A DNA stretch of 64,000 bases. Source: Cyanophora paradoxa. Taxonomy: Eukaryota; Glaucocystophyceae; Cyanophorales; Cyanophoraceae. Every line of letters begins with the position of its first letter. Positions within the stretch are counted from its first letter, which is position 1. The translations under genes and the position numbers were made by a program. Location of the stretch: NCBI GenBank assembly GCA_004431415.1, contig QPMI01000161.1, positions 124,001 to 188,000 of the forward strand, given 5' to 3'. The notes below the pieces were generated by a model. That model was not told the DNA's origin. It made no database searches and saw only the letters and a list, made by a program, of their open reading frames with translations. Below are positions 1-15,650 of the stretch, in pieces.

Positions 1-1126
1 CAGCGGCGAGCACAGCGGTCCCGTCCTCAAGGTTCGCCTGACTGGTCGAGACTCGCGCTGCCGTCGCGCCGCCGCCGCCGCCGCCGCGCCACCTGACACC
101 GCGCGCGCGCAGCTGAAGGCGAAGGCCGTCGTCCTCGCGGCGGGCGGCTACGCGGCCGACCGCGCGGGCCTCCTGGCGAAGTACACGCCGGACAAGGCGA
201 AGCTGGCGACGACGAACGGGGCGTGGGCGACGGGGGACGGCGTCAAGCTCGCGGAGCGCATCGGGGCCGACCTCATCCACATGGACAAGGTCCAGGTCCA
301 CCCCACGGGCCTCGTCGACCCCGCCGACCCCACCGTTCGCTCCGCCCGCCCGCCCGCCCACCCGCCCCACCCCCGCTTCCCGGCCCGCCTGAGGCCGGGC
401 GGGCGCAGGCGGGCACCAAGTTCCTGGGCCCGGAGGCTCTCCGCGGCGTCGGCGGCATCCTCATCAATCACGAGGGCAAGGTATCCCCTCCCCTCCCTCC
501 CTCCCTCGCCCCGCGCCGCGTGATCGTTCTCGGCGCAGCGCTTTGTGAACGAGCTGGGGCGGCGCGACAACGTGACGTCGGCGATCTTCGCGCACTGCAA
601 GCCGCTGGCCGTGTCGGCGCCGAAAGCCGCGGGCGGCACGGAGCCGCCAGTCGTAGCCTATCTCGTGCTCTCCGACGACGGCAAGGCCCGCTACGGCGCC
701 GGCGCGATCAACTTCTACGCCTCGAAGAAGCTCTTCATCTCGTACCCCAACGCCAAGGCCTTCGCCGAGGGCGCCGGGCTCCCCGCCGAGGCCCTCGAGA
801 AGGCCCTCGCCGAGTACTCGGCGGCGGCGGAGAGCGGCGCGGCGGACGCCTTCGGCCGCAAGGACCGCGCGGCGGCCCCGCGGCCGGACCAGCCGCTCCA
901 CGTCGCGATCATGACGCCGTCGCTGCACTACACGATGGGCGGCGTCCGCATGTCCCCCAAGACCGAGCTGCTGGCCGGCGGGAAGCCCATCCCGGGCCTC
1001 TACGGCGCCGGCGAGGTGACGGGCGGGGTGCACGGCGAGAACCGCCTCGCCGGCAACTCTCTCCTCGAGTGCTGCGTCTTCGGTCGCATCGCTGGCCGCG
1101 AGGCGGCCGCCCGCGCCAAGCTCTGA
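1..1126 (+). CDS. FAD-dependent soluble fumarate reductase, C-terminal part (5' end outside window)
   Basis: Belongs to the flavoprotein fumarate reductase/succinate dehydrogenase family of the soluble eukaryotic type (yeast Osm1/Frd1), which reduces fumarate to succinate with a flavin. Exons read 1-31, 113-334, 409-480 and 539-1126, with GT-AG introns at 32-112, 335-408 and 481-538, giving about 303 residues to a TGA. Visible family marks are the AVVLAAGGY segment that closes the first FAD-binding half, VQVHPTG, and the C-terminal [20 protein letters not shown] block that contacts flavin. The capping-domain region lies around residues 105-230. The N-terminal Rossmann segment and any targeting sequence lie upstream of the window. 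The family call is firm. Compartment cannot be judged from this piece. Confidence 0.88.
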
Positions 1127-1312
1127 GCATCGGGCCCCGCTCCCGCCCGCCCTCATTTCTTTATCGGCTTTCTCGCTTTTCCTTGAGTTCGAGCATGTCA
1201 TTAAAACCATGCATTTGATAGTGACACGTGATGTTCGCTAGCGGCTAGCTAGCAGCACATCTGTGGTCTAGGCTACCATGTACAGTTGTCCCGTCAGTCG
1301 GGACCTGCAGCT

Positions 1313-1571
1313 GCATTTCAGACACGACCAACGACATCTGGACTAGCCCTAGCAGCTGTTTGGCTAGCAGTGGGCCGCCGGTCGAGTCGTAAGGGCTCAG
1401 ACAGATAGGCAAGTGACGTCGAAAATCGAAATCGAATACCGAAGCTCGAGATCGAAACCTAGGTCTACTTACCCTACGGGCTTAAGATCAAAAGATCAAA
1501 GGTGCGGGCCGTGCCCGGAGGCTCGCCCGTTCCCGCCACGGACTGGCCGCTAAGGAGGAGGAATGCTGCCC
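1313..1571 (+). repeat. Dispersed repeat, copy A
   Basis: A 259-bp block that recurs in the same orientation at 12448-12706 with only scattered substitutions, roughly 90% identity by eye. It begins at GCATTTCAGACACGACC and ends near CTGCCC. Both copies keep the peptide frame RAVPGGSPVPATDWPLR near the right end. No terminal inverted repeats or target-site duplication are obvious, so the element class is unknown. Confidence 0.8.
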
Positions 1572-2499
1572 GAGGGGGCCGGAACCCCAACGAGCCCCTC
1601 TCAAGCAACACGGTACCTCTCAAGCAACGCTTCCAACAGTGCGCTCATGTCGTGAGGAGGCTAATTATAAGGCTAGGTCTAGTTATGTGCCGAGCGCACG
1701 CGCAGGTTGGACATGCATTGCCGATCTGTGCGTGCGGCGGCTTCGCTACTCGGGGCCTTTCAACGTGGACCTGCCGGAGCCCTTTGTAATGCAGCTGCTG
1801 CGCTCCTCCGAGTTCCAGAAAGGGCTCGGCTTGACTCAGTGAATCTCGGCGAGGTGCGCCCTTGCGCCCCCATGCGCCGCGCGCTTTCGGCGCCCTGACG
1901 CAGCGATGCTATTTGTTCGTGTTTGTTTTGACTGTGCGCATGATTGCAAGGGGGGGTCAGCTGCTCAAACCCCCCTTGCTACCCGTCGGATTGTCTGTCC
2001 TTTTGTCCAAGTCGGCTAGTTCGCAACATGGACTTTTTCCCGTCGTCGAAATGTTTTTGAAGTACCCCGCGGCCGGCCCGGCGGCCCCGGCCGGCGCCGG
2101 CGGCCGGCGCCGCAGCGCAGCTTCTACTAGGCTAGCCGCGCATTCTCAGTTCCGAAAAGTTCGTGGCATGCAATCGAGCCTGCGCGCGCGGTGGCAAACC
2201 GGCGAGCTCGAGCCTCGAGGCTTATAGCTAGCTAGCCTAGTAGCGGCGACGCCGGCGAGTAGGCGAGTGGCGAGCGAGCGGCCGCGGGCGGCCGCCGGGC
2301 CGCTTGACTTGCTGCTCACCGACCCGCCTCCCGCAGCTCCTCAGGGGCCTAGGCCTGCGCCGTCACGAAGGCCGCGCCATCACCGATCACGGAACCGCGC
2401 GCGCTGCTGCGGATCACGGGGCGGTGCCGCAGTGCGAAGCGCGCGCGGCGTGCGGCGGGACTCTCCGGACGCGGCAGAGACAAGACAGATCTAGACAGC

Positions 2500-2985
2500 G
2501 GTGCAGCTGCTTCGGGCGGCTGCGCGGGTCGCTGGGCGAGGCGGAGGCGGTGCGGGCCGGGCACCGGCGCGCGGCGCTCGCCGGAATTCGAAGGGGCGGA
2601 GGCGCGCGCGGCGGGCGGCTGCGCGGCTCGGCGGGCGGAGCGGAGGCGCGGCGGGCAGCTGCGCAGCTCGGCGGGCAGGGCGGATCCGGATCCCGGAGGC
2701 GCAGCGGGCGGCGGCGCGGCTCGCTGGGCGGGGCGGAGGCGCGGCGCGGCGCGCGGCGGCGCGGCTCGCTGGATCGTCGGACGGGCCCGGGGCGGAAGCG
2801 CGGCGGGCGGTGGCGCGGCTCGTCGGGCGGCGGCGCGCCTCGCCGGGCAGGCTGGGGCGCAGCGGGCGGCGGCGCAGCTCGCCAGGCGAGGCGGGAGGCG
2901 CGGCGGGCGGCGGCAGCCTCGCCTGGCGGGGCGGAGGCTCGGCGGGCGGCGGCGCGGCTTGCGGGGCGGAGGCACTAGCGCCGGA
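2500..2985. repeat. GC-rich degenerate tandem array
   Basis: A run of imperfect units of about 35-45 bp built from GGCGGCGCGGCTCGC, GGGCGGGGCGGAGGC and variants. Every frame gives Arg/Ala/Gly-rich low-complexity peptides, so the ORFs here reflect composition rather than coding. Confidence 0.6.
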
Positions 2986-3546
2986 GGTGCGAGCTGTTCG
3001 AAGTCGAGCTACGCATAGCGAGCGCTAGTTGCAGGACGAACAGATAGCTTTAAATGGACACTGTTCATTTAATTTAGACCCCACTTTGCACATCCTGAGA
3101 CGAGCAGGGGGGGGGGCGAGTCGAAGACCTAGTATAATTACCCCCGCCGCTGCTGCCTTGCTCCCCGCTGGCGCGCCCGCCATGCCCATCGTCGACGTCC
3201 TATAGCTAACTCCAAACCGCGCCAGCCTGCCCTTGCAGCTGCAGCTGCAGTGAGACTTTCGCGCCGGCGCATACGCGTCTATGTCTTAGGGTTGAACTTG
3301 ACAAAGTTAGCCCCGCATTCAGTGAATTGAAACCGTCCATATTCGAGTTCATACCCGACCCGGCCCGGCCTCCCACGATTCAGAGATTCGTATGCTGGGG
3401 GCCTGGGTCTACTAGGCAATTGGCATGCTGGTTCGAAAACAATTCAGGTTTGTGCTACCTACGCTTGGATTATGCGGTTTTCTACGCTACTGAAGCTTGG
3501 AAGGATACACGGGATGCCGCAGTGCGGCGAGAAGGCCGCCGCGCGA

Positions 3547-7290
<3,744 letters not shown>

Positions 7291-7978
7291 TTTCGCAATC
7301 GGAAAATTGTGTACCGCAACTCGGGGGGTACGGCGCAAATATTCCACATCGCGGGCGGCCCGATGGAGGCAGCCCCGAGCGTGGCGACCTGCATGCGCAT
7401 ACGCTGCGCAATCAGGAAGAGGCGCGGCGCTGGCGCGCCTGGGACGCGGCACAGCTGCGGGGGAAAGTGCGCTGGCTCCCTCGGAGATCTAGAACATCGC
7501 CGTCGACGGCACGGACTGCGGTGCTGGCAGCGGCGCGCGGCGAGCGCGGCCTGTGGGGACGCTTGCGAGTCGCGGTGGTCACACACGTGCACTCGAGAGC
7601 TTTTCAGAACCTGCGCACTGCGCACTGCGGTGGCTCGGGATGATAAGCCATAGCAGACGTGCGGCCCTGCGCATGCTGGGCCTGATTCATGATGAGGGGG
7701 CCCGCTTAGCGACGCCGGCCGCACCAAGTCGTTGAGCTCCGAGGCTCTTTGTTCGCTTTGGGGTTGCACAACTTGCGAGCAGACTGCTGGTCACACTGGC
7801 CATGGCCTCCGCGCGCGCTGTGGCGGGTTCCCGGGCCCAATGGCGCACCACGGCTCGCCTATCGTCCGTCGGACCGGAGGTTGCCGCCGCATCAGGCGCT
7901 GAGCGCCAGCTCTGAGGTCAACGCGGTACCCCGGCGAGCAAAAAAAGCCAACAGTTGGCCGCGCAACCGCTTGCTGCC
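7291..7978. other. Divergent intergenic region
   Basis: Lies between the start of subtilase A (minus) and the coiled-coil gene (plus) and should hold both promoters. Long frames exist on both strands but none resembles a known family. No TATA-like element or repeat stands out. Confidence 0.5.
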
Positions 7979-10900
7979 ATGTCTGAGGCAGCGGCGATGT
8001 TCAAGGCAAGATGGGGGCGCAACAAGTCCACGAAATTCAAGGAGTCTGCCTCGTCAATAAAGCCGGCATCGCGCCGATACATCGCACAGCCAGCAATCGG
8101 CACGCAGAGCCCTCGTACGGGAGATGCCTGCAACATACAGGACGATGCTATGCTGCAAGCAGAGCTAAGGCTTAGGCTAGCCGCAGTGAACAGCAAGGTC
8201 GAGGTGCGCGGTCGCCGGCCGGTTCAGGCGCGGCCTCACCACGCGGCCCCAGGATCTCATGGACGACTATGACGCGTTCCGGCGGCGTCGCCTCTACGAC
8301 GCTATGGATGCGGCAGAGACGGCGGGGCAGCGCGATCCGGACAAGCTGCTGGAGCTGGAGAAGGTCATCGCAGAGACCAAGCCCGAGTTAGAGTCTGGAG
8401 CGGTGCGCGGAGTCCTGGTGTCTTGAAAGCGCTCCAGAGCCAGCAGCTAAGCTTGCGCCCGCCCCCGCCCCGGCCCCGCAGATTCGAGGCATCGTAGACG
8501 TGCGGCCGCGCTCGGGCTCAGCGCGTGCCAGCCGCCGACGCCACCGCCCGCAGGACTTTCAGCGCGTTGCGGACGACAGGGAGTTCCTCCTCTCGCACGT
8601 GTACAAGTGGTTCTCGAAGCACGAGGCGCGCCCCGGCCCCACGACCGCGCGCCGATTCGGGCCCGCGTGCTGACGCCGCCGGCGCGGGCACAGGAGGACG
8701 ATGAGAAGAGCCTGGACGGGGATCGTGAGCACGAGCTAGAGGCGGGAATCATGGCCCCCGAAACCTTCACGGTCGACTTCATGGGCTTCGAGCGCGCCCG
8801 GCAGCAGAAGTGACCGACACCGTCCTCGCGCATCTCGCCCGCCGGCGCCGTCCTCAGGCCCCGCGCGCGCGTGCAGGCGGGAAGAGCTCAAGACGCTGCA
8901 CGACCAGGAGCTGCTGAATATCCTTCGACCGCCCCGCGCCTCCGCCGGCGCCCCGCGCCCCGCGCCCCTCGCCGCCACCTTGACGCGCGCCGGCCGCACT
9001 GCTGGAGAGGCGGCTGCTGAAGGTGATGACGGAGGGAGGGCCGCAGACGCCGGCGCCGAACCTGGACGCGCTGGAGGAGCTGAAGGAGGAGTTCCGGGCG
9101 GCCAAGAAGCAGGTCCAGGAGGCCGAGCTCCGCATGCTCGACATCAAGATGCAGTTCGAGGCGCGCCCGCCCGCCTGCTTTGCGCGCGTTACATCCAGGC
9201 GCGCAGCGCGACTCACGTGCGCGGGGCGGGGGGCACAGACGAAGGAGAAGGAGCTGGAGACGCGGGGCCGGGAGCTGGACTCGCTCCGGGTACAGCTTCT
9301 TCAACGGGACAAGGCGCGTGGGGCCAGAGCCGGGGCTGGTGCCGGGAGGAGTACGCAGAGAACGGTCGGCTGAGGCGGGGCGGGGCGGGGCGGGGCGCAC
9401 AGGAGCTGGAGCAGAAGGACCAGAAGCTGGAAGAGGCGCGGCAGCGGATGGAGGCCCTGAAGGACCGCGCCCGCGACTGTGCGCCCCACTTGCTTGGCTC
9501 TCCTCTCTATCGTGACTCCAACTGATCGCCGCGCTCGGGCGCAGACTCGACGGCGCGGGACACGGAGGAGCGGGCGAAGAAGGAGATGACGGACCGGCTG
9601 GAGCGGGCGATCGCGACGGCGAACCGCACGGAGGCGGACCTGCTCGCAGCCCGCAAGGCCGCGCAGGAGGCCGAGGATCGCGAGGCGAGGCTCAAGGGCG
9701 AGCTGGCGGAGGCGGCGGGGGCGCTGGAGCGGGAGCAGCGGCTGCGGGCGCAGCGCGAGGAGGACCTCGCGGGCCGGGACACAATCGTGAGGCACCTCAA
9801 GGCCCAGATCGAGGAGCTCTCCTCCGAGGGCCGCGCCGCCGAGGCCCGGGCGGCGCGGGCGGCGGAGGAGGCGGCGCGCGAGGCGGCGGCGGCGCGCGAG
9901 GCGGCGGCGCACCAGTGCGACCACGCGGAGGAGATCGGCGCCATGCGGGAGCTCCTCGCCCAGGCGAGCCCCCTGCTCTGCTCTCTCCGCGTTCGGCTCT
10001 GATGAGGGGCGGGGGGCGCAGCTGCAAGGGCGGCTGCGCGACGCGAAGCGGGACGTCAGGGAGGCCGCCATCGCCTCCGAGCGGGCGCGCGCTCCCCGCC
10101 GCTTCCGGCACCCCCGCAGCTCACCCTCGCGCCCCGCGCAGGCCTTCCGCGGCTCCGTCGCGTCGACTCCGGCGGGCGGGGCCACCCCGCGGGCCGTTTC
10201 GCCCGTCCCCGAGCACGGGCACGAGGAGGAGCGGGCGGCCCCGGCCCCAGCTCCGGCTGAGGCGGGCGAGGCGGAAGCGGGGGCGCTCGTGGCGACGCCG
10301 CCGCGGGGGCAGGCGGGCGAGGAGCGGCGCGGGGCCTCATGAAGGTCCGCGGCAACTCGTTCCGCAAGCCGGCCTCATCGGGCGCAAGCTTCGGGGCCAA
10401 GCCGGCGCCAGCTGCGGCGGCCGCGGCGGCCGTCGCCGCCGCCCCTCCGCCTCGGCGCCGGGGACGCCGACATCGGCGCCGGTGACGGCCCCCCCGTCGA
10501 TGCCCCTCTCGCCCCTCAACGTCGGCGGCGCCATCGCCGCCCTCCGGAACGAGGTGCGGTCCCGGCAAGCGCAAGGCGTGGCCGGCGGCGGAGGGGCCGA
10601 CGCGGGGGGCAGATCGAGGCGACGTCGGAGGCGGCGGTGCGGATGGAGGCGGCGGCCGGGGACCTCGAGCTCGAGGCGACGCGGGGCGAGCTCAAGGCGG
10701 CCCTCAAGCGCGAGCGCGCCGCCCAGCGCGCCGCCCAGGAGAGCGTGCGCCTGGCCGGCGAGCTCCGCTCCCAGCTCGAGGCGGCGGCGGCGGAAGCGCA
10801 GGGGAAGGAGGAGGCGGCGCAGGACGCGCTCTTCCGCCTCGAGCTGGCGCAGGCGGAGCTCGCCAAGGTCGAGGAGCTGCAGAAGGTCCTCGCCGAGCGC

Positions 10901-12193
10901 GAGGCGACCGTCGGCGAGCTCCGCGCCCTCGTCCAGCAGCTGCGCGAGTCGTCGGCGGGGGACCAGCGCCGCATCGAGGAGCTGCTGGCGGCGGGGGCGC
11001 GCATGCAGGCCGAGGCGCGGGAGCAGGCGGTGGAGATCCGGGGGGGACCCAAGGAGGAGGCCCTCCCCAAGATCGAGCGCTTCCTGAAGCGCATGGAGGA
11101 GACGAACAAGGTGACGGCGGAGCGCTGGGAGGCCAAGAAGGGCCTCATCCTGCAGGAGACGCGCCGCCGCCTCGAGGCGCTCCTCGTCGTGGTCGACAAG
11201 GAGCAGGACCGGGCCAAGACCCTCACGCAGATCGCCTCGCTCATCGACACGCAGGCCGCCGCCCGCCGCGTCGCCGCCAACGGCCGCGGCGTCGGCCTCT
11301 TCGTCCCCAAGCTCCAGACCGCCGTCGCCGCGGCGCTCGCCGAAGCGGCCCAGCGCGCCGCGCTCGCCGCCTCCGACCGGGCGCAGACGGAGCGCGCCCC
11401 GCCGCGCGGCGCCGCCGCCGCGCGGGAACGCTTCACGTGGAGCCCGCCCGAGCGGCGACCCAACTCGGCGTGCGTCGCGCCCCCTTTCCTCCCCCGCCAC
11501 GAGCGGGCCCGGCGCGACTCATTCCGATCGCAGGGTGCTGGGGCCGCCGGTGCGGCGGGCCGTCCTCGAGCTCGAGCTCACGGGGGCGCCCCGCACCGCC
11601 CCGGGCCTCCCCGTCGCCCTGCCCCCCGCCCGCGGCGCCTTCGACGGGCTCGCCCCCGGCACCGCCCCTCGGGGGTCCTCCGCCCGCCTCGGCCCCGGGC
11701 TCCCACGGGGCCGGCCACAGCCTCGCCCCCCCTCCTTCCGCCGTCGCTACAGCGGCTCCGAAGAGTCCGCCGCCCGCCCGCCCCGCGCCCCCTCTGGGGC
11801 GCCATTCCAAGCGCCGGCGCTGACGCTCGCCCGCGCAGGAGCGGCAACGAGAGCGGCGGCGGCGGCGGCGGCGGCCTCGGCGGGCTGGCGCGGCCGCTCT
11901 CTGGCTCCGTGACGGATGGAGAGGCGTTCTTCCGCCGCCCCGCGGGGCGTCCGCACCAGCGGACACCGGGGGAGGGCGGCACCCGTGGCTCGCCCACCCG
12001 CCGCCCGCCGCTCGCCATAGGCGCCGGCGCGGGGCCCCTCCGGCGGAGCGCCCCGGAATCAGTTGGGGGCGAGGGTCCGCCCCTCGGCCTTCCCAGCGCC
12101 CGCTTCGAGCACTCGCGCGGCTCCCTCCCCTCCGCCAGCCGCGGCCGCCACTCTGCCCGCCCCGCCCACACCCCCGTCTACCTCCTCAGCTAG
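7979..12193 (+). CDS. Large coiled-coil protein, function unknown
   Basis: Begins at ATG 7979 (MSEAAAMFKARWGRNK) and ends at TAG 12191-12193. A basic N-terminal segment leads into an acidic helical stretch (ELEKVIAETKPELESGA). Long heptad-rich coiled coils follow from about 8700 to 11400, with Glu/Arg/Ala/Leu/Gln repeats such as KELEQKDQKLEEARQRMEAL, and then a disordered Gly/Pro/Ser/Arg tail ending HTPVYLLS. Reading frame continuity depends on splicing several GC-AG introns: 8626-8693, 9161-9238, 9314-9402, 9964-10021, 10085-10141 and 10569-10612. Ordinary GT-AG introns also occur, for example the one starting at GTGACC near 8810. The composition suits a cytoskeletal, basal-body or centrosomal scaffold, but I recognise no specific family. 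It could be two adjacent genes, though the coils run on without an obvious break. Confidence 0.6.
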
Positions 12194-12447
12194 CGCCCCT
12201 CCCCGCGCCTCCCCCGGGGCTGCCGGGCGCGGTCGCCTACGGGCTCGGCCTCCCGCCTGACACGCCTCCGTTTATTGTCAAGTTGTAGATTACCGAATAA
12301 TTTACTAAATACTAAGAACTCTTATTCCTCTTTCGCTAGCTAGCTACCTCCCATGCAGGCTCCCCCCCTCGAGCGCTCCGTAGACCTCTAAAGAAATTTC
12401 TCTCTAGCTCGCGAATTTTCCCTCAAATTCTTACTTCCAAGCTCCGT

Positions 12448-12706
12448 GCATTTCAGACACGACCAACGACATCTGGACTAGCCCTAGTAGCTGTTTGGCT
12501 AGCAGTGGGCCGCCGGTCGAATCCATGGGCTCAGTCAGATGGGCAAGCGACGTCGAAAATCGAAATCGAATACCGAAGCTCGAGATCGAAACCCTAGGTC
12601 TACTTGCCCTACGTGCTTAAGATCGGAAGATCAGAGGTGCGGGCCGTGCCCGGAGGCTCGCCCGTTCCCGCCACGGACTGGCCGCTAAGGGAGAGGAATA
12701 CTGCCC
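12448..12706 (+). repeat. Dispersed repeat, copy B
   Basis: Same length and orientation as copy A at 1313-1571, with about 20 scattered differences. The shared core includes GTCGAAAATCGAAATCGAAT and the segment GGTGCGGGCCGTGCCCGGAG. Confidence 0.8.
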
Positions 12707-12886
12707 CGGACCGGGACACCGGTACCGGGCCTCCCCCGCTCCCGAAGGTGCGTAAGGTGGAGCCGCATCGCGCCGCGTCGGATCGAAGCTGGGGTGCTGG
12801 GGCCATCGCAATCCGTGCGGATCGCCTGCGCGACGCCGCGCGCGAGATCAAATTAATTAGAGAAAACACGCGAAATCGAAGACGAA

Positions 12887-12940
12887 GGGCCAGATCGCGC
12901 GAGAGCGGGGCGAGGGCCAGATCGCGCGAGAGCGGGGCGA
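12887..12940 (+). repeat. 27-bp direct repeat, two copies
   Basis: Two identical adjacent units beginning GGGCCAGATCGCGCGAGAGC at 12887 and 12914. Confidence 0.85.
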
Positions 12941-13198
12941 GGCGAGCGCTAGCATACGTGCGCTAGCGGGGGTCGTGCTCGTTTGTATCGCAGCACGCGC
13001 GCTTTCGTGCGGCGCACCGTGTTCATTCCTGGTCGTTCGCGGGAGGCTGGCCGTGCGGGGCGTGAGCGGGGTTGAAAGGCGCGGTGCGCGGGGAGGCTCA
13101 CTGTAGCGCTGTTTTCCGGCGTGGTCGGCGTAGCCTGCTCGCGCAGGGCCCTGCAGCTGTCCGTTCTACGGGCGTGAAGGGGTACTGCAATCGTGAAT

Positions 13199-13296
13199 CG
13201 TCCAACTTTCGTCCAACTTTCGTCCAACTTTCGTCCAGCTTTCGTCCAACTTTCGTCCAACTTTCGTCCAACTTTCGTCCAACTTTCGTCCAACTT
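13199..13296 (+). repeat. 11-bp minisatellite, about nine copies
   Basis: Unit CGTCCAACTTT repeated head to tail. One unit carries AGCTTT in place of AACTTT. Because 11 is not a multiple of three, all frames cycle through and give pseudo-repetitive peptides, so it is not coding. Confidence 0.95.
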
Positions 13297-13456
13297 AAGC
13301 TTCCGTCCAAGTACTAGTGCCAGTCGACGTCGTAATCCGGGTGCCCGACGATGAGGTGGGCGGGGGGCTCGCGTCAGCTCCACACTGCTGAAGCTAGGGG
13401 AGCTCGAGATCTAGATCTAGATATCGATCTAGAGTCGAGCTCGAGCTCGACGCCCT

Positions 13457-13552
13457 GTACGTATACATGTATATATGCATGTATACGTGCGTACAGCGCT
13501 AGCTATATATATATAGCTATATATATATATAGAGCTCGAGCTCGAGCTCGAA
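13457..13552. repeat. AT-rich inverted repeat and TA/CTCGAG tract
   Basis: Arms GTATACATG and CATGTATAC flank a short TA spacer at 13461-13487. They are followed by two TATATATATA runs and a GAGCTC/CTCGAG run. The block lies 70-165 bp upstream of the subtilase B start codon and could extrude a cruciform or act as an AT-rich promoter element. Confidence 0.7.
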
Positions 13553-13620
13553 GGCGCCGCAGCGCTGATTGATATTCACGTGATATTCATCGGAATAGCT
13601 AGCCAGACAAGCTCCGTGAA

Positions 13621-15616
13621 ATGAGACCAGCCAGGTCTCTCATTCTCGCCGTGCTCCTCGCTGCAGCTGCAGTTTGCAGTTTAGCGGGCCATGGCCAGCT
13701 GCAGGCGGGGCCAGCCCCCGCGAAGGCGGCGCCCAGCGGCGGCGGAGATCTCGAAGACACGCTGGGCAGCGAGGACACGCCCGTCCAAGCGCGTGTGGAG
13801 CTCAACTCCGAGCGCTTGTGTCTTCCGGGTGCACATCATGATCAGTCCTTTCCTCTCGCCGGATCATGACGTGACTCGCCGAGTCGCGATGTCTGTCTAG
13901 ATCGCTGGATCGTCGTTCGTGGAACTCTCGAGTCTCCTGCGCGTGTGTCTAATGGTGTTCGCAGGTCTTCAAGCCCGCAGCCTCTGATTTGGACATCAGC
14001 GTGAGCGTTTTTCGCGCGAATTTCACGTCTTGTCGCGAAACTCAAATCCCGCTTCGCAGGCGCACATCGATGCAATCAAGCGGATCGTTTCCCGCCCGGT
14101 GCTCACGAAGGGGAGCGCTAGCTACGCAGACAGCGTGCCTCCGGAGATCCTCTTCCGCTTTACGCGTGGTTTTGCAAGCCGGTGAGCTTTGTAATTGTAA
14201 AACAAAAACTGATTACTCTTCTCATAATCTTGACATATATAGTTCTCACATGTGGTCAGGTTGGGCCCTATCGCCGTGCTTGCCCTCCAGCGGTCGAGCC
14301 TGGTGAGCTGGATCGAGTGCGATCAGCCAGCGTCGGTGTACGAGGTCGCCCAGCCCATCGGGAACGAGACGGCGAACGTCACCGCTTTTTTGCAGTCCGT
14401 CCCTGCAGTCATCTACCGCTCGAACTGGGGCCTCGATCGCATCGGCACGCACGAGGCCCTTGAATTTGATCTATTTATCGCGGCCCTCTGATTCTGATTG
14501 CGCCGAGCAGACCAGCTTTTTCCGCCCCTGGACCAGCAGTACGTCTACAACGCGACCGGCTGCGGCGTCAACGCGTACGTCATCGACACGGGCGTCGCGG
14601 TGTGTATGTGCATGCGTGACGAATATTCCAGCATCATGATCATTATCAGCCGCGCGGTCTAATTTTGCACTCAGGTCGATCACGGGGACTTTCAAGGCCG
14701 CGCGGTGGGGCTTCATTCCCGATCCGCCGTCTTTCCTGTCGGCCCCGCCCTTGACTTATATTTACTTTTAAATTTGCGCAGTTTCGCGCTTACGACAATC
14801 AGGGCGGCTCTGGTTTTGCCTACGCGTACGACTGCCACGGTCACGGAACCCAGTGCGCATGCGTCCCGGCCCCGCAAATTTCGCTTTTCCGCGCGAAACA
14901 CGCCGGCCCATCCTTTATGGCGCAGCGTGGCGGGCATCCTAGGCTCGACCACGTACGGCGTCGCAAAGCGGGTCACGCTCTGGTCCGTCCGCGCCGTCGG
15001 CTGCGGCGGAACAACCTCGGTGCCGTTGATTGCTATCGGTATCGCCGCAACGGCGCGCGGCGCCGCCCGCTGCTTCCCGTCTAAGATGGAGCCGTGTGTG
15101 CAGGTGGCGGCGCTGATTGACGGGATTTCGTGGGTGGCGCGGAACGGCCGGCGCCCCGCCGTCATCAACATTTCCGTCGTCTCGGGCTACTCCGCCGCCC
15201 TCAACGAGTACACCGCCTGGTCCGCTCCGCCATCACATGCATCCAGGGGAGCGGAGGGGGCCGTGATCGGAGGTGCCGAACAGGGCCGTCGCGTCGGGGA
15301 TCGCGGTGGTCGTCGGCGCCGGCAACTCGAACAAGGACGCCTGCAGCCGCTCTCCCGCCTCCGCCGCGGCCGCCATCACCGTGGGGGGCACCGACCGGCC
15401 CGACCCCTGGGACGGCAAGGCCCTCTACAGCAACTACGGGCCCTGCGTCGACGTCTTCGCTCCCGGCACGGACAGCGCGCCCTTCTCTCCTTTGTTCTTA
15501 AGCAAAGTTAACAGTCCTTTAGATCTAGATGTCACGAACTGACTCCGAGCTCATGATCACGAGCAGTCCTCTCGCTGGCGCCTGGCCCGGCGCGCACCGA
15601 AGTCGCGTACAAGTCG

Positions 15617-15650
<34 letters not shown>

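Larger units (their letters stand above)
1127..3546. other. Intergenic region, convergent 3' ends, repeat-rich
   Basis: Lies between the 3' ends of the fumarate reductase and the minus-strand subtilase. It holds copy A of the 259-bp dispersed repeat, a GC-rich degenerate tandem array near 2500-2985, and short CTAG-rich runs. Open frames here are GC-driven and show no recognisable domain. No convincing gene seen. Confidence 0.6.
12194..13620. other. Intergenic, repeat-rich region upstream of subtilase B
   Basis: Contains copy B of the dispersed repeat, a 27-bp direct repeat, the 11-bp minisatellite and an AT-rich inverted repeat. No gene with recognisable domains. The last 150 bp must include the promoter of the plus-strand subtilase. 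Confidence 0.6.

Noticed and set aside
2267-3028. Long Arg/Ala/Gly frames on both strands.
   Set aside because: They arise from a GC-rich tandem array. All frames are open and low complexity.
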